A stretch of 33,020 nt of DNA. Origin: JBFFXF01 sp041569895. GTDB taxonomy: Bacteria; Planctomycetota; UBA8108; JACQVS01. The DNA is taken from the NCBI GenBank assembly GCA_041569895.1, contig JBFFXF010000050.1, forward strand, positions 1 through 33,020, written 5' to 3'. The number at the start of each line of letters is the position of its first letter. The stretch's first letter is position 1. The notes under the pieces were generated by a model. It was given only the letters and a program-made list of their open reading frames with translations. It did not search any database and was not told the origin of the DNA. The position numbers and the translations under genes were made by a program. Of this stretch, positions 25,498 through 33,020 are shown piece after piece.

Positions 25498-27000
25498 ATG
25501 CGAATCGGACTCATCGCCCTGCTCCACGAGTCGAACACCTTCGTCGGCGGCACCACCGGGCTGCGGCTCTTCCAGGAGGACGTGCTCGCGGTCGGCGAGG
25601 CGATGGTCGAGCGCTTCACGGGCGCGCACCACGAGATCGGCGGTTTCTTTGACGGCCTTCGCGAGGCGGGCGTCGAGCCCGTGCCGATCCTCGCGGCGCG
25701 CGCCTGCCCATCGGGGGTCATCGAGGCGGCGACTCTCGATCCCCTCGTGGCCGTCATGCGCGAGCGGCTCCGGGAGGCCGCGCCGCTCGATGGCCTGCTC
25801 GTGGCGCCGCACGGGGCCGCGGTCAGCGAGCACCAGCGGGACGCCGACGGCCACTGGCTCTCCCGCGTGCGAGAGACGGTGGGATCCGGGATGCCGATCG
25901 TCGGCACGCTCGACCCGCACGCGAACCTGTCGCCGGCGATGGTCGCGAGCACCGATGCCCTGATCGCGTACCGCACCAACCCCCACCTCGATCAGCGCGA
26001 GCGCGGCCTCGACGCGGCGCGTCTCGTCGTGCGCGCCGCCCGTGGCGAGGCCCGTCCGTGCCAGGCGGCGGCGTTCCCGCCGATCGCCCTCGGCATACAG
26101 CGGCAGGCGACCGACGAGCCGCCGTGCGCGTCGCTGATGGCAGCAGCCCGCGCGCTCGAGACGCGTGACGGCGTGCTCGCGGCGAGCGTGCTGCTCGGGT
26201 TTCCGTACGCGGACGTCGCCGAGATGGGATCCTCGGCGCTCGTCGTCGCCGACGGTGACCGGGCGACCGCGGAGCGTGCCGCGACCGAGCTCGGCGAGGC
26301 GCTCTGGTCGCTTCGCGGCGGCGACGACCTCGTCGACAACCTGATCGGCGAGCTCGTCGGCGTCGAGGGGGCCGTCGACCGCGCACTGCGACTCTCGCCG
26401 GACGGCCCGGTGTGCCTCCTCGACATGGGAGACAACGTCGGTGGCGGCTCCCCCGGGGACGGCACCATCATCGCGCGCGAGCTCCGCCGCCGCGGCGTTC
26501 CGGGCTCCCTGGTCTGCCTCTTCGATCCGGCAGCGGCCAGCCTCGCGGCGAGCGCCGGCGCGGGTGCGCGGATCGACCTCGAGATCGGCGGCAAGACCGA
26601 CGACGTCCACGGCGAGCCGCTCGGGGCGACGTTCGAGGTCGTACGCCTCGCCGGCGGACGCTTCGAGGAGCCGGAACCGCGACACGGGGGGCTCGGAAGC
26701 GTCGACCAGGGCCGCTGCGCGGTGCTGCGAACCGACGACGACCTGACCGTTCTGGTGACCTCGCGACGCGTGCCCCCGTTCAGTCTCCGCCAGCTGACCT
26801 CCTGCGGGATCGACCCGGCGGCCTTCCGGGTGGTCGTCGCCAAGGGCGTCAACGCGCCGATCGCCGCCTACGCGCCGGTCTGCCGTCATTTCATCCGCGT
26901 CGACACGCCCGGCGTCACCACCGCCGACATGCGCCGGCTCGACCACGTCCACCGCCGCCGGCCAATGGCTCCGTTCGAGCGGGATGCGGCGTGGGGGTGA
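25498..27000 (+). CDS. M81-family (MlrC-like) metallopeptidase
   Basis: A 500-residue protein from ATG 25498, about family length, with a weak GAGAGGTG upstream. N-terminal MRIGLIALLHESNTF (His10-Glu11) is typical of the DUF1485/MlrC N-terminal half. GTLDPHANLSP near residues 136-146 (Asp139, His141) is the metal-site motif of the family. The C-terminal MlrC domain starts near residue 308 with the conserved DMGDNVGGGSPGDGT. There is no signal peptide, so the protein is cytoplasmic. Named relatives hydrolyse linear microcystin or other peptides; the native substrate of most members is unknown. The proximity to an RraA-family gene is a recurring kind of pairing in catabolic clusters, but I cannot name the pathway. 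Confidence 0.9.
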   Translation: MRIGLIALLHESNTFVGGTTGLRLFQEDVLAVGEAMVERFTGAHHEIGGFFDGLREAGVEPVPILAARACPSGVIEAATLDPLVAVMRERLREAAPLDGLLVAPHGAAVSEHQRDADGHWLSRVRETVGSGMPIVGTLDPHANLSPAMVASTDALIAYRTNPHLDQRERGLDAARLVVRAARGEARPCQAAAFPPIALGIQRQATDEPPCASLMAAARALETRDGVLAASVLLGFPYADVAEMGSSALVVADGDRATAERAATELGEALWSLRGGDDLVDNLIGELVGVEGAVDRALRLSPDGPVCLLDMGDNVGGGSPGDGTIIARELRRRGVPGSLVCLFDPAAASLAASAGAGARIDLEIGGKTDDVHGEPLGATFEVVRLAGGRFEEPEPRHGGLGSVDQGRCAVLRTDDDLTVLVTSRRVPPFSLRQLTSCGIDPAAFRVVVAKGVNAPIAAYAPVCRHFIRVDTPGVTTADMRRLDHVHRRRPMAPFERDAAWG

Positions 27001-27071
27001 AGGGGTGGACATGACGCCGATTCGGAGACCTGGATCGGTCCCGGCCCCCGGTCTCGTCCTCGAGAACGGCC

Positions 27072-27289
27072 TCGGAATCGGTATCGGTATCGGAGTCAGA
27101 ATCGGCCATCGGAATCGGTGTCGGTATCGGAGTCGGAACCGGAGTCGGTCATCGGAATCGGTATCGGTATCCGTATCGCAATCACCCGTCAACTCGAGCA
27201 ACCCCTCGAGCACGGGCACGGGAACGGGAACGGGAACGGGCACGGGAACGGGACCGGGCACGGGACCGGGAACGGGACCGGGCACGGAG
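27072..27289 (+). repeat. Composite repeat module E
   Basis: It occupies most of the 338-base gap between the M81 gene and the adaptor gene. The TCGG array (27072-27180) has units TCGGAA, TCGGTA, TCGGAG and TCGGTG, with 7-base TCGGCCA and TCGGTCA units and one TCAG variant. It is followed by a CGGG array (27211-27289) of CGGGCA, CGGGAA and CGGGAC units. The array ends 50 bases before the adaptor start and points to it. The TTCGGG leader is absent here; CCTCGAGCACGGG is found instead. Confidence 0.9.
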
Positions 27290-27338
27290 ACGAAGCGAGA
27301 CCTTGCCGCGCGATGGCCGATCCGGGACAATCGGCGGA

Positions 27339-28514
27339 ATGGCTCGAACACCAGCGATCGTCGCGTGTCTCCTCCTTGCCGCTGCGGGCTGCGACCGCGG
27401 AGCGGCGGTGTCGCCCGACCGCATCGTCCCGGTGCGCGTCGGGGACATCACCCGCGGCGTCATCGCGGTCGGCCGCGTCGAGCCGCGCACGCGCGTCGAG
27501 GTCAAGTCGAAGGCGAACGGGATCATCCGCAAGCTGCACGTCGACGTCAACGACCCGGTCGAGGCCGGACAGGTCATCATCGAGCTCGACAAGGAAATCC
27601 TCTCGGCGCGCCTCGCCGAGGCGGAGGGGAAGCTGAGGCAGGCGCAGGCCCGGGTGGAGCTCGCGCGCGCCGACATCGCGCGCCTGGAGATCGAGCGCAA
27701 CGACCCGGAGTTCGAGTACGCCCGCAAGAACTACACCCGCGTCGTCGACCTCTTCCAGGAGGGCATCGCCTCCGAGGAGGAACGGGACGTCGCGCTCGAG
27801 CGCTTCGACAAGGCGCAGTACAAGGCGCGGGTCATCGACGCGCAGCTCGGGAGCGCGCGCGCCACGCTCGCGGCCGCCGAGGGGAACGTGCAGGAGATGG
27901 AGGCGCTCGCCGACCTCGCGCGCCAGGAGCTCAAGGAGGCGACCATCGTGTCGCCGATCGACGGGCTCGTGCTCTACCGTTACCTCGAGGAGGGCGACTC
28001 GGTGTCATCGATCCGATCGGCGGGCGGCAACGCCACCGTGATCATGACGCTCGGCGATCTCAGCGAGCTCTACGTCGAGGGCGAGGTCGACGAGGTCGAC
28101 GTCGGCCGTATCATCTCCGAGCAGCGCATTCGCGAGGATCTGCGTGCCCGCATCACCATCGAGAGCTACAAGGAGCGCGTGTTCCTCGGACGCGTCGCGC
28201 GCATCACGCCGCTCGGTCTCGAGGACGCCAACGGCATCGTCACCTTCGAGGTGCGCATCCACTTCGAGAACCCCGAGCGACTGCTGCTCGCCAACATGAC
28301 CGCAAACTCGCTGATCGTGCTCGAGGAGAAGTCGAACGTCCTGCTCGTCTCGCAGGGAGCCCTGATCACGCGCCGCGGCACCCGCTGGGCCGAGGTCTAC
28401 GATCCCGCGACCGGCGCCACCAGGCTGCGCGAGGTCCAGGTCGGCATCTCCGACGGCCGCCACGTGGAGATCCTCGAGGGACTCGAGGCGGACCAGAAGA
28501 TCGTCATTCCCTGA
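27339..28514 (+). CDS. Periplasmic adaptor (HlyD/MacA-like) of an ABC exporter
   Basis: A 391-residue protein from ATG 27339 (an upstream in-frame TTG at 27303 is rejected because it would push the signal peptide inward). The N-terminal MARTPAIVACLLLAAAGC is a lipoprotein-like signal with a relaxed lipobox at Cys18. The core is typical of membrane-fusion proteins: a beta-barrel/lipoyl half (RVEPRTRVEVKSKANGIIRKLHVDVND), a helical hairpin (about residues 80-205, LAEAEGKLRQAQARVELARADIARLE), the second lipoyl half (ATIVSPIDGLVLYRY), then a beta-barrel domain (LYVEGEVDEVDVGRI). It is first in a four-gene unit with two permeases and an ATPase and would connect them to the periplasm or outer membrane. 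Confidence 0.9.
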   Translation: MARTPAIVACLLLAAAGCDRGAAVSPDRIVPVRVGDITRGVIAVGRVEPRTRVEVKSKANGIIRKLHVDVNDPVEAGQVIIELDKEILSARLAEAEGKLRQAQARVELARADIARLEIERNDPEFEYARKNYTRVVDLFQEGIASEEERDVALERFDKAQYKARVIDAQLGSARATLAAAEGNVQEMEALADLARQELKEATIVSPIDGLVLYRYLEEGDSVSSIRSAGGNATVIMTLGDLSELYVEGEVDEVDVGRIISEQRIREDLRARITIESYKERVFLGRVARITPLGLEDANGIVTFEVRIHFENPERLLLANMTANSLIVLEEKSNVLLVSQGALITRRGTRWAEVYDPATGATRLREVQVGISDGRHVEILEGLEADQKIVIP

Positions 28515-28541
28515 CGACCGTCGCGCCGCGAACGACGAAAC

Positions 28542-29969
28542 ATGCTCGCCCGAAACGCCGGTCACATCCTGCGCGAGGCGCTGGACGGCATCGCCCGCGA
28601 TCGCCGGCGGCTGCTGCCGATGGCTCTGGGCATCGTCTGGGGCATGGCCTCGGTGATGGTGCTGCTGGCGGTCGCCGGCGGTTTCGAGCGCAGTCAGCGG
28701 ACCGCCCTGGGCGCCTACGGCGACCGTTTCGTCCTGCTTCGCCTCAACCGCGCCGAGCTCGATCGCGCCGGCGGCGGTCGCGAGCGGCGCCTGATGATGG
28801 ACGAGCACGACGTCGAGCGACTCCGCGATGGCGCGCCGGCAATCCGTCATCTGAGCCCGATGAACATGGCCTACCGCGTCCGCGTCACGGCGCGGAACGG
28901 CGCCGGCGCGAACGTGTTCGTCGCCGGGGCGTTGCCCGAGATCACCCGCCTGCGGAACCTCCCCCTCGCCGAGGGCCGCTTCCACGACGAGATCGACGAG
29001 GCCCACCGGCGGCGGGTGATGGTGCTCGGACCGACGGCGCGCCGACAACTCTTCGGCGACGGCCCGGCGGTCGGCGAGACCGTTCGAGTCGCCGGCTTCG
29101 AGACCGCGGCGATCCCGGAGCGCCGCACGCCGGCCCCGGTCGAGATCGCCAGCCGGCGGGGCGCGACGACGGCGCTGACGGCGGGGGCGTCGGTGGCGGG
29201 ATCCGCCATCCCGGACACCCGCACGTCGAGGATCGCCGGGACCACCGCGATTTCGCGCGACGTGCGCATCGCCGGCGAGCTCTTCGAGGTGATCGGCGTG
29301 CTCGAGGACGTCGAGGTGCAGCGCGAGTCCTACGTCTCCGTCGCACGGCTGGCGTTCGTGCCCTTCGCGACCTCCTCCGCGGTGTTCGACGACGACTTCA
29401 ACACGATCTTCGTCGAGCCGCGCACCATCGACGACCGCGACCTGGCCCTGCGGCAGTTCCGCGAGGTGATGGGCGCGCGCTACGGGTTCGAGCCCGACGA
29501 CGAGAACGCGGTCCTCGTCTACTTCGACTCGATCGAGCGCGCTCGCAGCATCCGCACGATATTCGGCACGCTGCGATTCTTCCTCTCACTGGTCGGGGTG
29601 CTGCTGCTGGCGATCGGCGCGCTCGGCGTCATGAACGTCGTGCTCGTCTCGATCGCGGCGCGGCGCTTCGAGATCGGCCTCCGCAAGGCGCTCGGAGCCA
29701 CGCCGCGCGTCATCTACTGGCAGTTCTTCGCGGAGACCGCCATCGGCTGCGTCCTGAGCGGCGGCGTCGGATTCCTGCTCGGCGCGGGCGGCATCGCGCT
29801 GCTCGGCGCCGTGCCGCTGCCCGAGGGGTTCTCGCGACCCGTCCTCGATCTGCGCACCACCGCCCTGGCGCTCGCGCTGCTCTCCGCGACGGCCGTGACG
29901 GTCGGGATCTATCCCGCTCGTCGCGCAGCGCGACTGCCCCCGGTCGAGGCGTTGCGGGGGAGCACCTGA
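28542..29969 (+). CDS. MacB/FtsX-type ABC permease 1, with an insertion in the periplasmic domain
   Basis: A 475-residue protein from ATG 28542, 27 bases after the adaptor stop. It has the MacB-like layout without its own ATPase: N-terminal helix (LPMALGIVWGMASVMVLLAVAGG), large extracytoplasmic domain, and three C-terminal helices of the FtsX type with EIGLRKALGATPRVI and PARRAARLPPVEALRG. The extracytoplasmic domain contains LFGDGPAVGETVRVAGFE, where family members normally continue into FEVIGVLED. Here about 52 residues (roughly 187-238, rich in Ala, Thr, Arg and Ser) are inserted first, before DVRIAGELFEVIGVLED, so the V-R-I/V-A-G element is duplicated. Partner of the permease directly downstream. 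Confidence 0.9.
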   Translation: MLARNAGHILREALDGIARDRRRLLPMALGIVWGMASVMVLLAVAGGFERSQRTALGAYGDRFVLLRLNRAELDRAGGGRERRLMMDEHDVERLRDGAPAIRHLSPMNMAYRVRVTARNGAGANVFVAGALPEITRLRNLPLAEGRFHDEIDEAHRRRVMVLGPTARRQLFGDGPAVGETVRVAGFETAAIPERRTPAPVEIASRRGATTALTAGASVAGSAIPDTRTSRIAGTTAISRDVRIAGELFEVIGVLEDVEVQRESYVSVARLAFVPFATSSAVFDDDFNTIFVEPRTIDDRDLALRQFREVMGARYGFEPDDENAVLVYFDSIERARSIRTIFGTLRFFLSLVGVLLLAIGALGVMNVVLVSIAARRFEIGLRKALGATPRVIYWQFFAETAIGCVLSGGVGFLLGAGGIALLGAVPLPEGFSRPVLDLRTTALALALLSATAVTVGIYPARRAARLPPVEALRGST

Positions 29970-29970
29970 C

Positions 29971-31179
29971 GTGAGCCTGTTCTGGACGGCATTCGGAGAG
30001 CTTGTCGCGCGGCCGATGCGGTCGGCGCTGACCGTGTCGACGTTCGTCATCAGCGTGGCGATCGCCGTCGTGCTGATCTCGGCCGGGGGCGGCCTCGAAC
30101 ACGTCGTCCAGCGCATCCTGCGCGATCTCGGGGAGGGGCAGGTCGCCGTGACGCCGGGACGCACCACCGGTCTCGGCGGCGTGCGGCGCTCCGGCCGCCA
30201 GGTGCGCCTGCGCGCACTGGACCTCGAGGGGATCGAGGAGGGACTGCCGTCGTTCGACGGCGTGGCGTACTACTTCGACCTGCGCGGCGGCGGCGCGACA
30301 TCGTGGAAGTACTCGATCCCCTGGTCGCCGACGCGCGCCGTGTCGCGAAACTACCGGCGCGTGCGTCAGCTGCCGATCGTCGAGGGGCGGTGGTTCACGC
30401 CGGTCGAGGAGGTCGAGGGCCACTGGGTGACGGTGCTCAACGAGGGACTGCGGCGGATGATCTTCCGCGACCACCCCGCGGTCGGACAGTGGATCGAGTG
30501 GAACGGCCGGCGCATGACCGTCGTCGGCGTCGTCCGCGACGAGGCGCTGTTTCCCTATATCTTTTTCATCCCCTACCGCACGGTCGGCGCGCTCGCGGAC
30601 GCGCGCTGGGTCTCCGGGCTGATCGCGCGACCGCGACCGGACGTCGAGTGGGACCGGGCGACGCGCGAGCTGCGGCGGGTGCTCGGCGGCATCGGTGGAT
30701 TCGACCCGACTGACACCAACGCGGTCGAGATCGAGACCAACGAGGAGTTCACCGCGCGCGTGCGCGTCGTGACGCTGGCGCTCCACGCGCTGGTGGTGAC
30801 CATCGCCATCGTCAGCATCCTCCTCGGCGGGCTCGGCGTCGCGAACATGATGGTGATCGGCGTGACCGAGCGGACGCGCGAGATCGGGCTCCGAAAGGCC
30901 CTCGGGGCCACTCGAGGCGCGGTCTTCCGGCACTTCTTCGTCGAGGCGCTCGTTTTGCTGGTGCCGGGCGGCGCCCTCGGCGTCGTCCTCGGCGCGGTCG
31001 CGTGCCGCCTCGTGCGCATGCTGCCCGTCTCGTCGACGTACACCGCCACCGTGCAGTTCGATCTCGGCGCATCGCTCCTGTGCGTCGTCGCGCTGGGAGG
31101 CGTGGCGATGGTCTCGGCGACGTTGCCCGCGAGACGGGCGTCGCGCCTGGCGCCGGCGGAGGCCCTGCGATGGGAGTGA
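29971..31179 (+). CDS. MacB/FtsX-type ABC permease 2
   Basis: A 402-residue protein from GTG 29971, one base after the stop of permease 1. Architecture is as in its partner: N-terminal helix (ALTVSTFVISVAIAVVLISAGGG), extracytoplasmic domain with VTVLNEGLRRMIF and GRRMTVVGVVRDE, and C-terminal helices with MMVIGVTERTREIGLRKALGATRG and LPARRASRLAPAEALRWE. It lacks the insertion present in permease 1. The two paralogous but distinct permeases suggest a heterodimer. Its last 10 bases overlap the start of the ATPase gene, indicating coupled translation. Confidence 0.9.
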   Translation: MSLFWTAFGELVARPMRSALTVSTFVISVAIAVVLISAGGGLEHVVQRILRDLGEGQVAVTPGRTTGLGGVRRSGRQVRLRALDLEGIEEGLPSFDGVAYYFDLRGGGATSWKYSIPWSPTRAVSRNYRRVRQLPIVEGRWFTPVEEVEGHWVTVLNEGLRRMIFRDHPAVGQWIEWNGRRMTVVGVVRDEALFPYIFFIPYRTVGALADARWVSGLIARPRPDVEWDRATRELRRVLGGIGGFDPTDTNAVEIETNEEFTARVRVVTLALHALVVTIAIVSILLGGLGVANMMVIGVTERTREIGLRKALGATRGAVFRHFFVEALVLLVPGGALGVVLGAVACRLVRMLPVSSTYTATVQFDLGASLLCVVALGGVAMVSATLPARRASRLAPAEALRWE

Positions 31180-31880
31180 CGGAGCGCGAGCGTGCGGCGA
31201 CGCCCCTGATCGAGCTGCGCGGGATCACGAAGGACTACGTCACGGGCGGGAACCGCGTCCGCGCCCTCCGCGGCGTCGACCTCCGCGTCGACGCGGGCGA
31301 GTACGTGGCGATCATGGGCCCGTCCGGATCGGGGAAGTCGACGCTGATGAACATCATCGGCTGCCTCGACAACCCCACGTCGGGCAGCTACCTGCTCTCG
31401 GGCCGCGACGTCAGCCGGCTCGGAGAGAGCGACCTCGCGCGCGTGCGGAACCGGGAGATCGGCTTCGTCTTCCAGAGCTTCAACCTGCTGCCGCGCGCCA
31501 GTGCGCTCGTCAACGTCGCGCTGCCGCTGGTCTACGCGGGCCTCGCGGCTCGCGAACGCTCGACGCGAGCGAAACAGGCCCTCGATGCCGTCGGTCTCGC
31601 CGAACGGGCGACTCACCGCCCGTCGGAGCTCTCGGGCGGCCAGTCGCAGCGTGTCGCGGTGGCGCGCGCCCTGGTCACCGGCCCGAGCATCCTGCTCGCC
31701 GACGAGCCCACAGGCAACCTCGACTCGACCACGGCCGGCGAGATCCTCGAGCTCTTCGGGGAGATCCACGCGCGGGGCAATACCGTGATCCTGGTGACAC
31801 ACGAGGAGGTGGTCGCCACGCGCGCGAACCGGGTGATTCATATTCTCGATGGTCGCGTGGCGAGCGATCTGTCGCGGTGA
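31170..31880 (+). CDS. ABC exporter ATPase (MacB/LolD-type)
   Basis: A 236-residue protein from ATG 31170, overlapping the permease 2 gene by 10 bases. Motifs in order: Walker A GPSGSGKST near residues 50-58, Q-loop FVFQSFNLLPR, signature LSGGQSQRVAVARAL, Walker B ILLADEPTGNLD and H-loop VTHE. The D-E-P-T-G-N-L-D wording and size are those of the MacB/LolD/FtsE-type subfamily. Together with the adaptor and both permeases it forms a complete unit for export of a peptide, lipid or drug-like substrate from the inner membrane; the substrate is unknown. Gene order is adaptor, permease, permease, ATPase. Confidence 0.93.
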   Translation: MGVTERERAATPLIELRGITKDYVTGGNRVRALRGVDLRVDAGEYVAIMGPSGSGKSTLMNIIGCLDNPTSGSYLLSGRDVSRLGESDLARVRNREIGFVFQSFNLLPRASALVNVALPLVYAGLAARERSTRAKQALDAVGLAERATHRPSELSGGQSQRVAVARALVTGPSILLADEPTGNLDSTTAGEILELFGEIHARGNTVILVTHEEVVATRANRVIHILDGRVASDLSR

Positions 31881-31900
31881 CGCCGCCTCGACGTCGTCGT

Positions 31901-32150
31901 CGGTCCCGGGCCCGGTCCCGTGCCCGTGCCCGAAAGCGCCCGTCGTGATTGACAAAACTCGCTGGACGACGCCAAGACGGTCACGGTCACGGTCACGGCA
32001 CACGGTCCACGGGTCACGGTCCACGGGTCACGGCCACCGTCGCCGTGCCACAGAGAACCGACTCCGACTCCGATGACCGACACCGACACCGACTCCGACA
32101 CCGACTCCGATTCCGATTCCGATACCGAGATCAGAGACCGGAGACCAGCG
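31901..32150 (-). repeat. Composite repeat module F
   Basis: It fills the 270-base gap between the convergent ATPase and small lipoprotein genes, and is read on the minus strand: GGTCTCTGATCTC words (32146 to 32128), a TCGG array (32128 to 32062, with a 7-base unit), then a GTGACC/GGTCAC subarray with a 14-base tandem pair (32040 to 31978). Next come the leader GCTTTCGGGCACGGG (about 31936 to 31922) and CGGG units (to 31901). This is the only full module not upstream of a gene start. Confidence 0.88.
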
Positions 32151-32504
32151 TCACTCCGCCGTCGCCACCCTTTCCTCCTCTTCCTCCGGGCGCGTCTTCA
32201 TGAAGGAGAGCTGGATGCGCCGGCAGTGCTCGACCTCGGCCTCGATCTCGTCGAGTGGCGGTTGCGGGATCGCCCAGAGGAAACCGACCGCTGCCAGCCG
32301 TCCGACGCAGACGACCTTCGCGCGACGCAGGTCGGATTCCCGCTCGGGGTCCTCCGCCCGCTCGATCTCCCGCTCGAACCAGGCTTCGACCATCTCGGTG
32401 TGGAGCTGAAAACGCTCGAAACGAACCCGGACCGACTCGCGGCTGACACATCCGACCGCCAGCGTCAGCGACGCCAGCACGACGAGCAAAGAGAGTCGTG
32501 GCAT
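32151..32504 (-). CDS. Small putative lipoprotein, unknown function
   Basis: A 117-residue protein from ATG 32504, with GAGGAGA about 7 bases upstream. Signal MPRLSLLVVLASLTLAVGC with a relaxed lipobox at Cys19, so probably membrane-anchored outside the cytoplasm. The mature part is helical and charged (REIERAEDPERESDLRRAK) with a hydrophobic stretch around VVCVGRLAAVGFLWAIPQP and an acidic Glu-rich C-terminus (TRPEEEEERVATAE). No family recognised. It converges on the ABC exporter operon across repeat module F. Confidence 0.7.
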   Translation of the reverse strand: MPRLSLLVVLASLTLAVGCVSRESVRVRFERFQLHTEMVEAWFEREIERAEDPERESDLRRAKVVCVGRLAAVGFLWAIPQPPLDEIEAEVEHCRRIQLSFMKTRPEEEEERVATAE

Positions 32505-32660
32505 GTGGGATCTCCTCGAGGAGGCTCTCGATGATACGAGTTCCACGTTCCCCGGACCCGGTCCCGGGATCTCGACCTCCCGCATCCAGAAAACCGGGGC
32601 GACGGGCGCGCCCCGCCGAGTATTCAAACCGATGGTGCGGCGGGGACCAAGGACTTCCCG

Positions 32661-32726
32661 ATCTGGGTCATCTGCGGATGTTCCTCCAATCTGCGTAATC
32701 TGTGTAATCTGCGTTCCCGTCCTCGT
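32661..32726 (-). repeat. AATCTGCG dispersed element, copy 2
   Basis: Words of the type ATCTGGGTC, ATCTGCGGA and AATCTGCGT/AATCTGTGT are followed by TCCCGTCCTCGT (plus strand). The last 23 bases, 32704-32726, are identical to copy 1. It lies in the 423-base gap 32505-32927. The first 150 bases of that gap show no gene or structure I can name. Confidence 0.85.
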
Positions 32727-32767
32727 CGATCGTCGGCCGCGCCCTTGCTGCGTCGTCCTCGTTCCCT

Positions 32768-32857
32768 TCACTCCGTCTCCGTTCCTGCTTTCAACTTCTT
32801 CCTCTTTTCCTCATGGATGCGTCGCAGAGTCTCGCCGGCAGAGTCGAGCAGCTTTTC
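32768..32857 (-). other. Coding-like segment ending the repeat-interrupted region
   Basis: On the minus strand an open frame leads out of the CGGG array and encodes about 30 residues (PEKLLDSAGETLRRIHEEKR, then KKLKAGTETE and a stop at 32768-32770). It is helical and charged, unlike the repeats. Upstream it reads Val-Pro repeats through the array. It may be the displaced end of the gene whose other end is at 32928-33020, a separate tiny ORF, or chance. Confidence 0.3.
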
Positions 32858-32923
32858 GGGCACGGGAACGGGAACGGGCACGGGAACGGGAACGGGAACG
32901 GGAACGGGGACGGGAACCGGAAC
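32857..32923 (+). repeat. CGGG-anchored hexamer array G
   Basis: About eleven 6-base units CGGGCA, CGGGAA and CGGGGA are preceded by CTTTTCGGGCACGGG, a close match to the leader of modules B, D and F. There is no TCGG array here. It sits between the coding-like segment and the next gene's stop codon. Confidence 0.9.
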
Positions 32924-32927
32924 CCGA

Positions 32928-33020
32928 TCACTTTCCCTCCCGCGCCCACGCCTTCATCAACAGGATGTTCTTCTCGAGCACCGTCGATCGGCGGTCCTTG
33001 CGGGCGGCTGACCCCGCGTA
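32928..33020 (-). CDS. 3' end of an unidentified gene, cut by window edge
   Basis: A minus-strand frame open to the window edge, with 30 residues visible and a TGA stop at 32928-32930. The end is helical and basic (VLEKNILLMKAWAREGK). It ends abutting the CGGG array. Too short to identify. Coding is judged from amino-acid composition and because the frame ends exactly at the array border. Confidence 0.45.
   Translation of the reverse strand, partial: YAGSAARKDRRSTVLEKNILLMKAWAREGK

Noticed and set aside
27303..27339. TTG at 27303 as start of the adaptor gene
   Set aside because: It would put 12 extra polar residues before a clear lipoprotein signal; the ATG at 27339 is the better start.

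Overview
The window is a contiguous, very GC-rich bacterial segment with strongly G/C-biased third codon positions. It carries about 22 protein-coding genes, no recognisable rRNA or tRNA gene, no insertion sequence and no CRISPR array. The best lineage guess is Planctomycetota or a close relative, from several features seen together: a huge exported lamin-tail/CotH protein ending in a dockerin-like tail, a family-S1-type sulfatase fused to other enzymes, isolated pseudopilins, an FG-GAP protein with a calcium-loop segment, an RraA/MlrC pair and a DUF3311-like/sodium-solute symporter pair. This assignment is inference; there is no marker gene here.

Layout. 1-3.2 kb: a truncated membrane-anchored protein diverges from a two-gene unit encoding a long coiled-coil protein and a MamK-like bacterial actin. 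3.2-8 kb: on the minus strand, a 1574-residue exported protein (lamin-tail domains, CotH kinase-like domain, IPT/TIG, dockerin-like tail), separated from the actin gene by a shared hairpin. 8.2-11.4 kb: small membrane subunit plus sodium:solute symporter, a type IV pilin-like protein and an unknown protein. 11.5-13.8 kb (minus): a gluzincin-type putative lipoprotein peptidase and an FG-GAP propeller lacking an export signal. 13.9-18.4 kb (plus): PQQ-like propeller, dihydrolipoamide-dehydrogenase-like flavoprotein, YceI-like protein and an integral membrane protein. 18.4-20.3 kb (minus): ROK kinase and GspG-like pseudopilin. 20.8-27 kb (plus): a sulfatase-PhoD phosphatase-NHL fusion, an RraA-family protein and an M81/MlrC-family protein. 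27.3-31.9 kb (plus): a complete four-gene ABC exporter (adaptor, two different MacB/FtsX-type permeases, ATPase). 32-33 kb: a small lipoprotein and the 3' end of a further gene.

Two things stand out. First, the coiled-coil/MamK-like actin pair has no magnetosome neighbours and looks like a stand-alone filament system. Second, from about 16.6 kb onward nearly every intergenic gap is filled by a composite repeat module. A TCGG-anchored array (6-bp units TCGGNR, with occasional 7-bp TCGGYCA units) is followed on the same strand by a CGGG-anchored 6-bp array. Two modules share a GCCCGGCCCCGA-containing spacer, and several share a TTCGGG leader just before the CGGG array. Four of five full modules point toward the start of the next gene. 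The 7-bp units break any reading frame, so the constraint appears to act on DNA or RNA rather than on protein.
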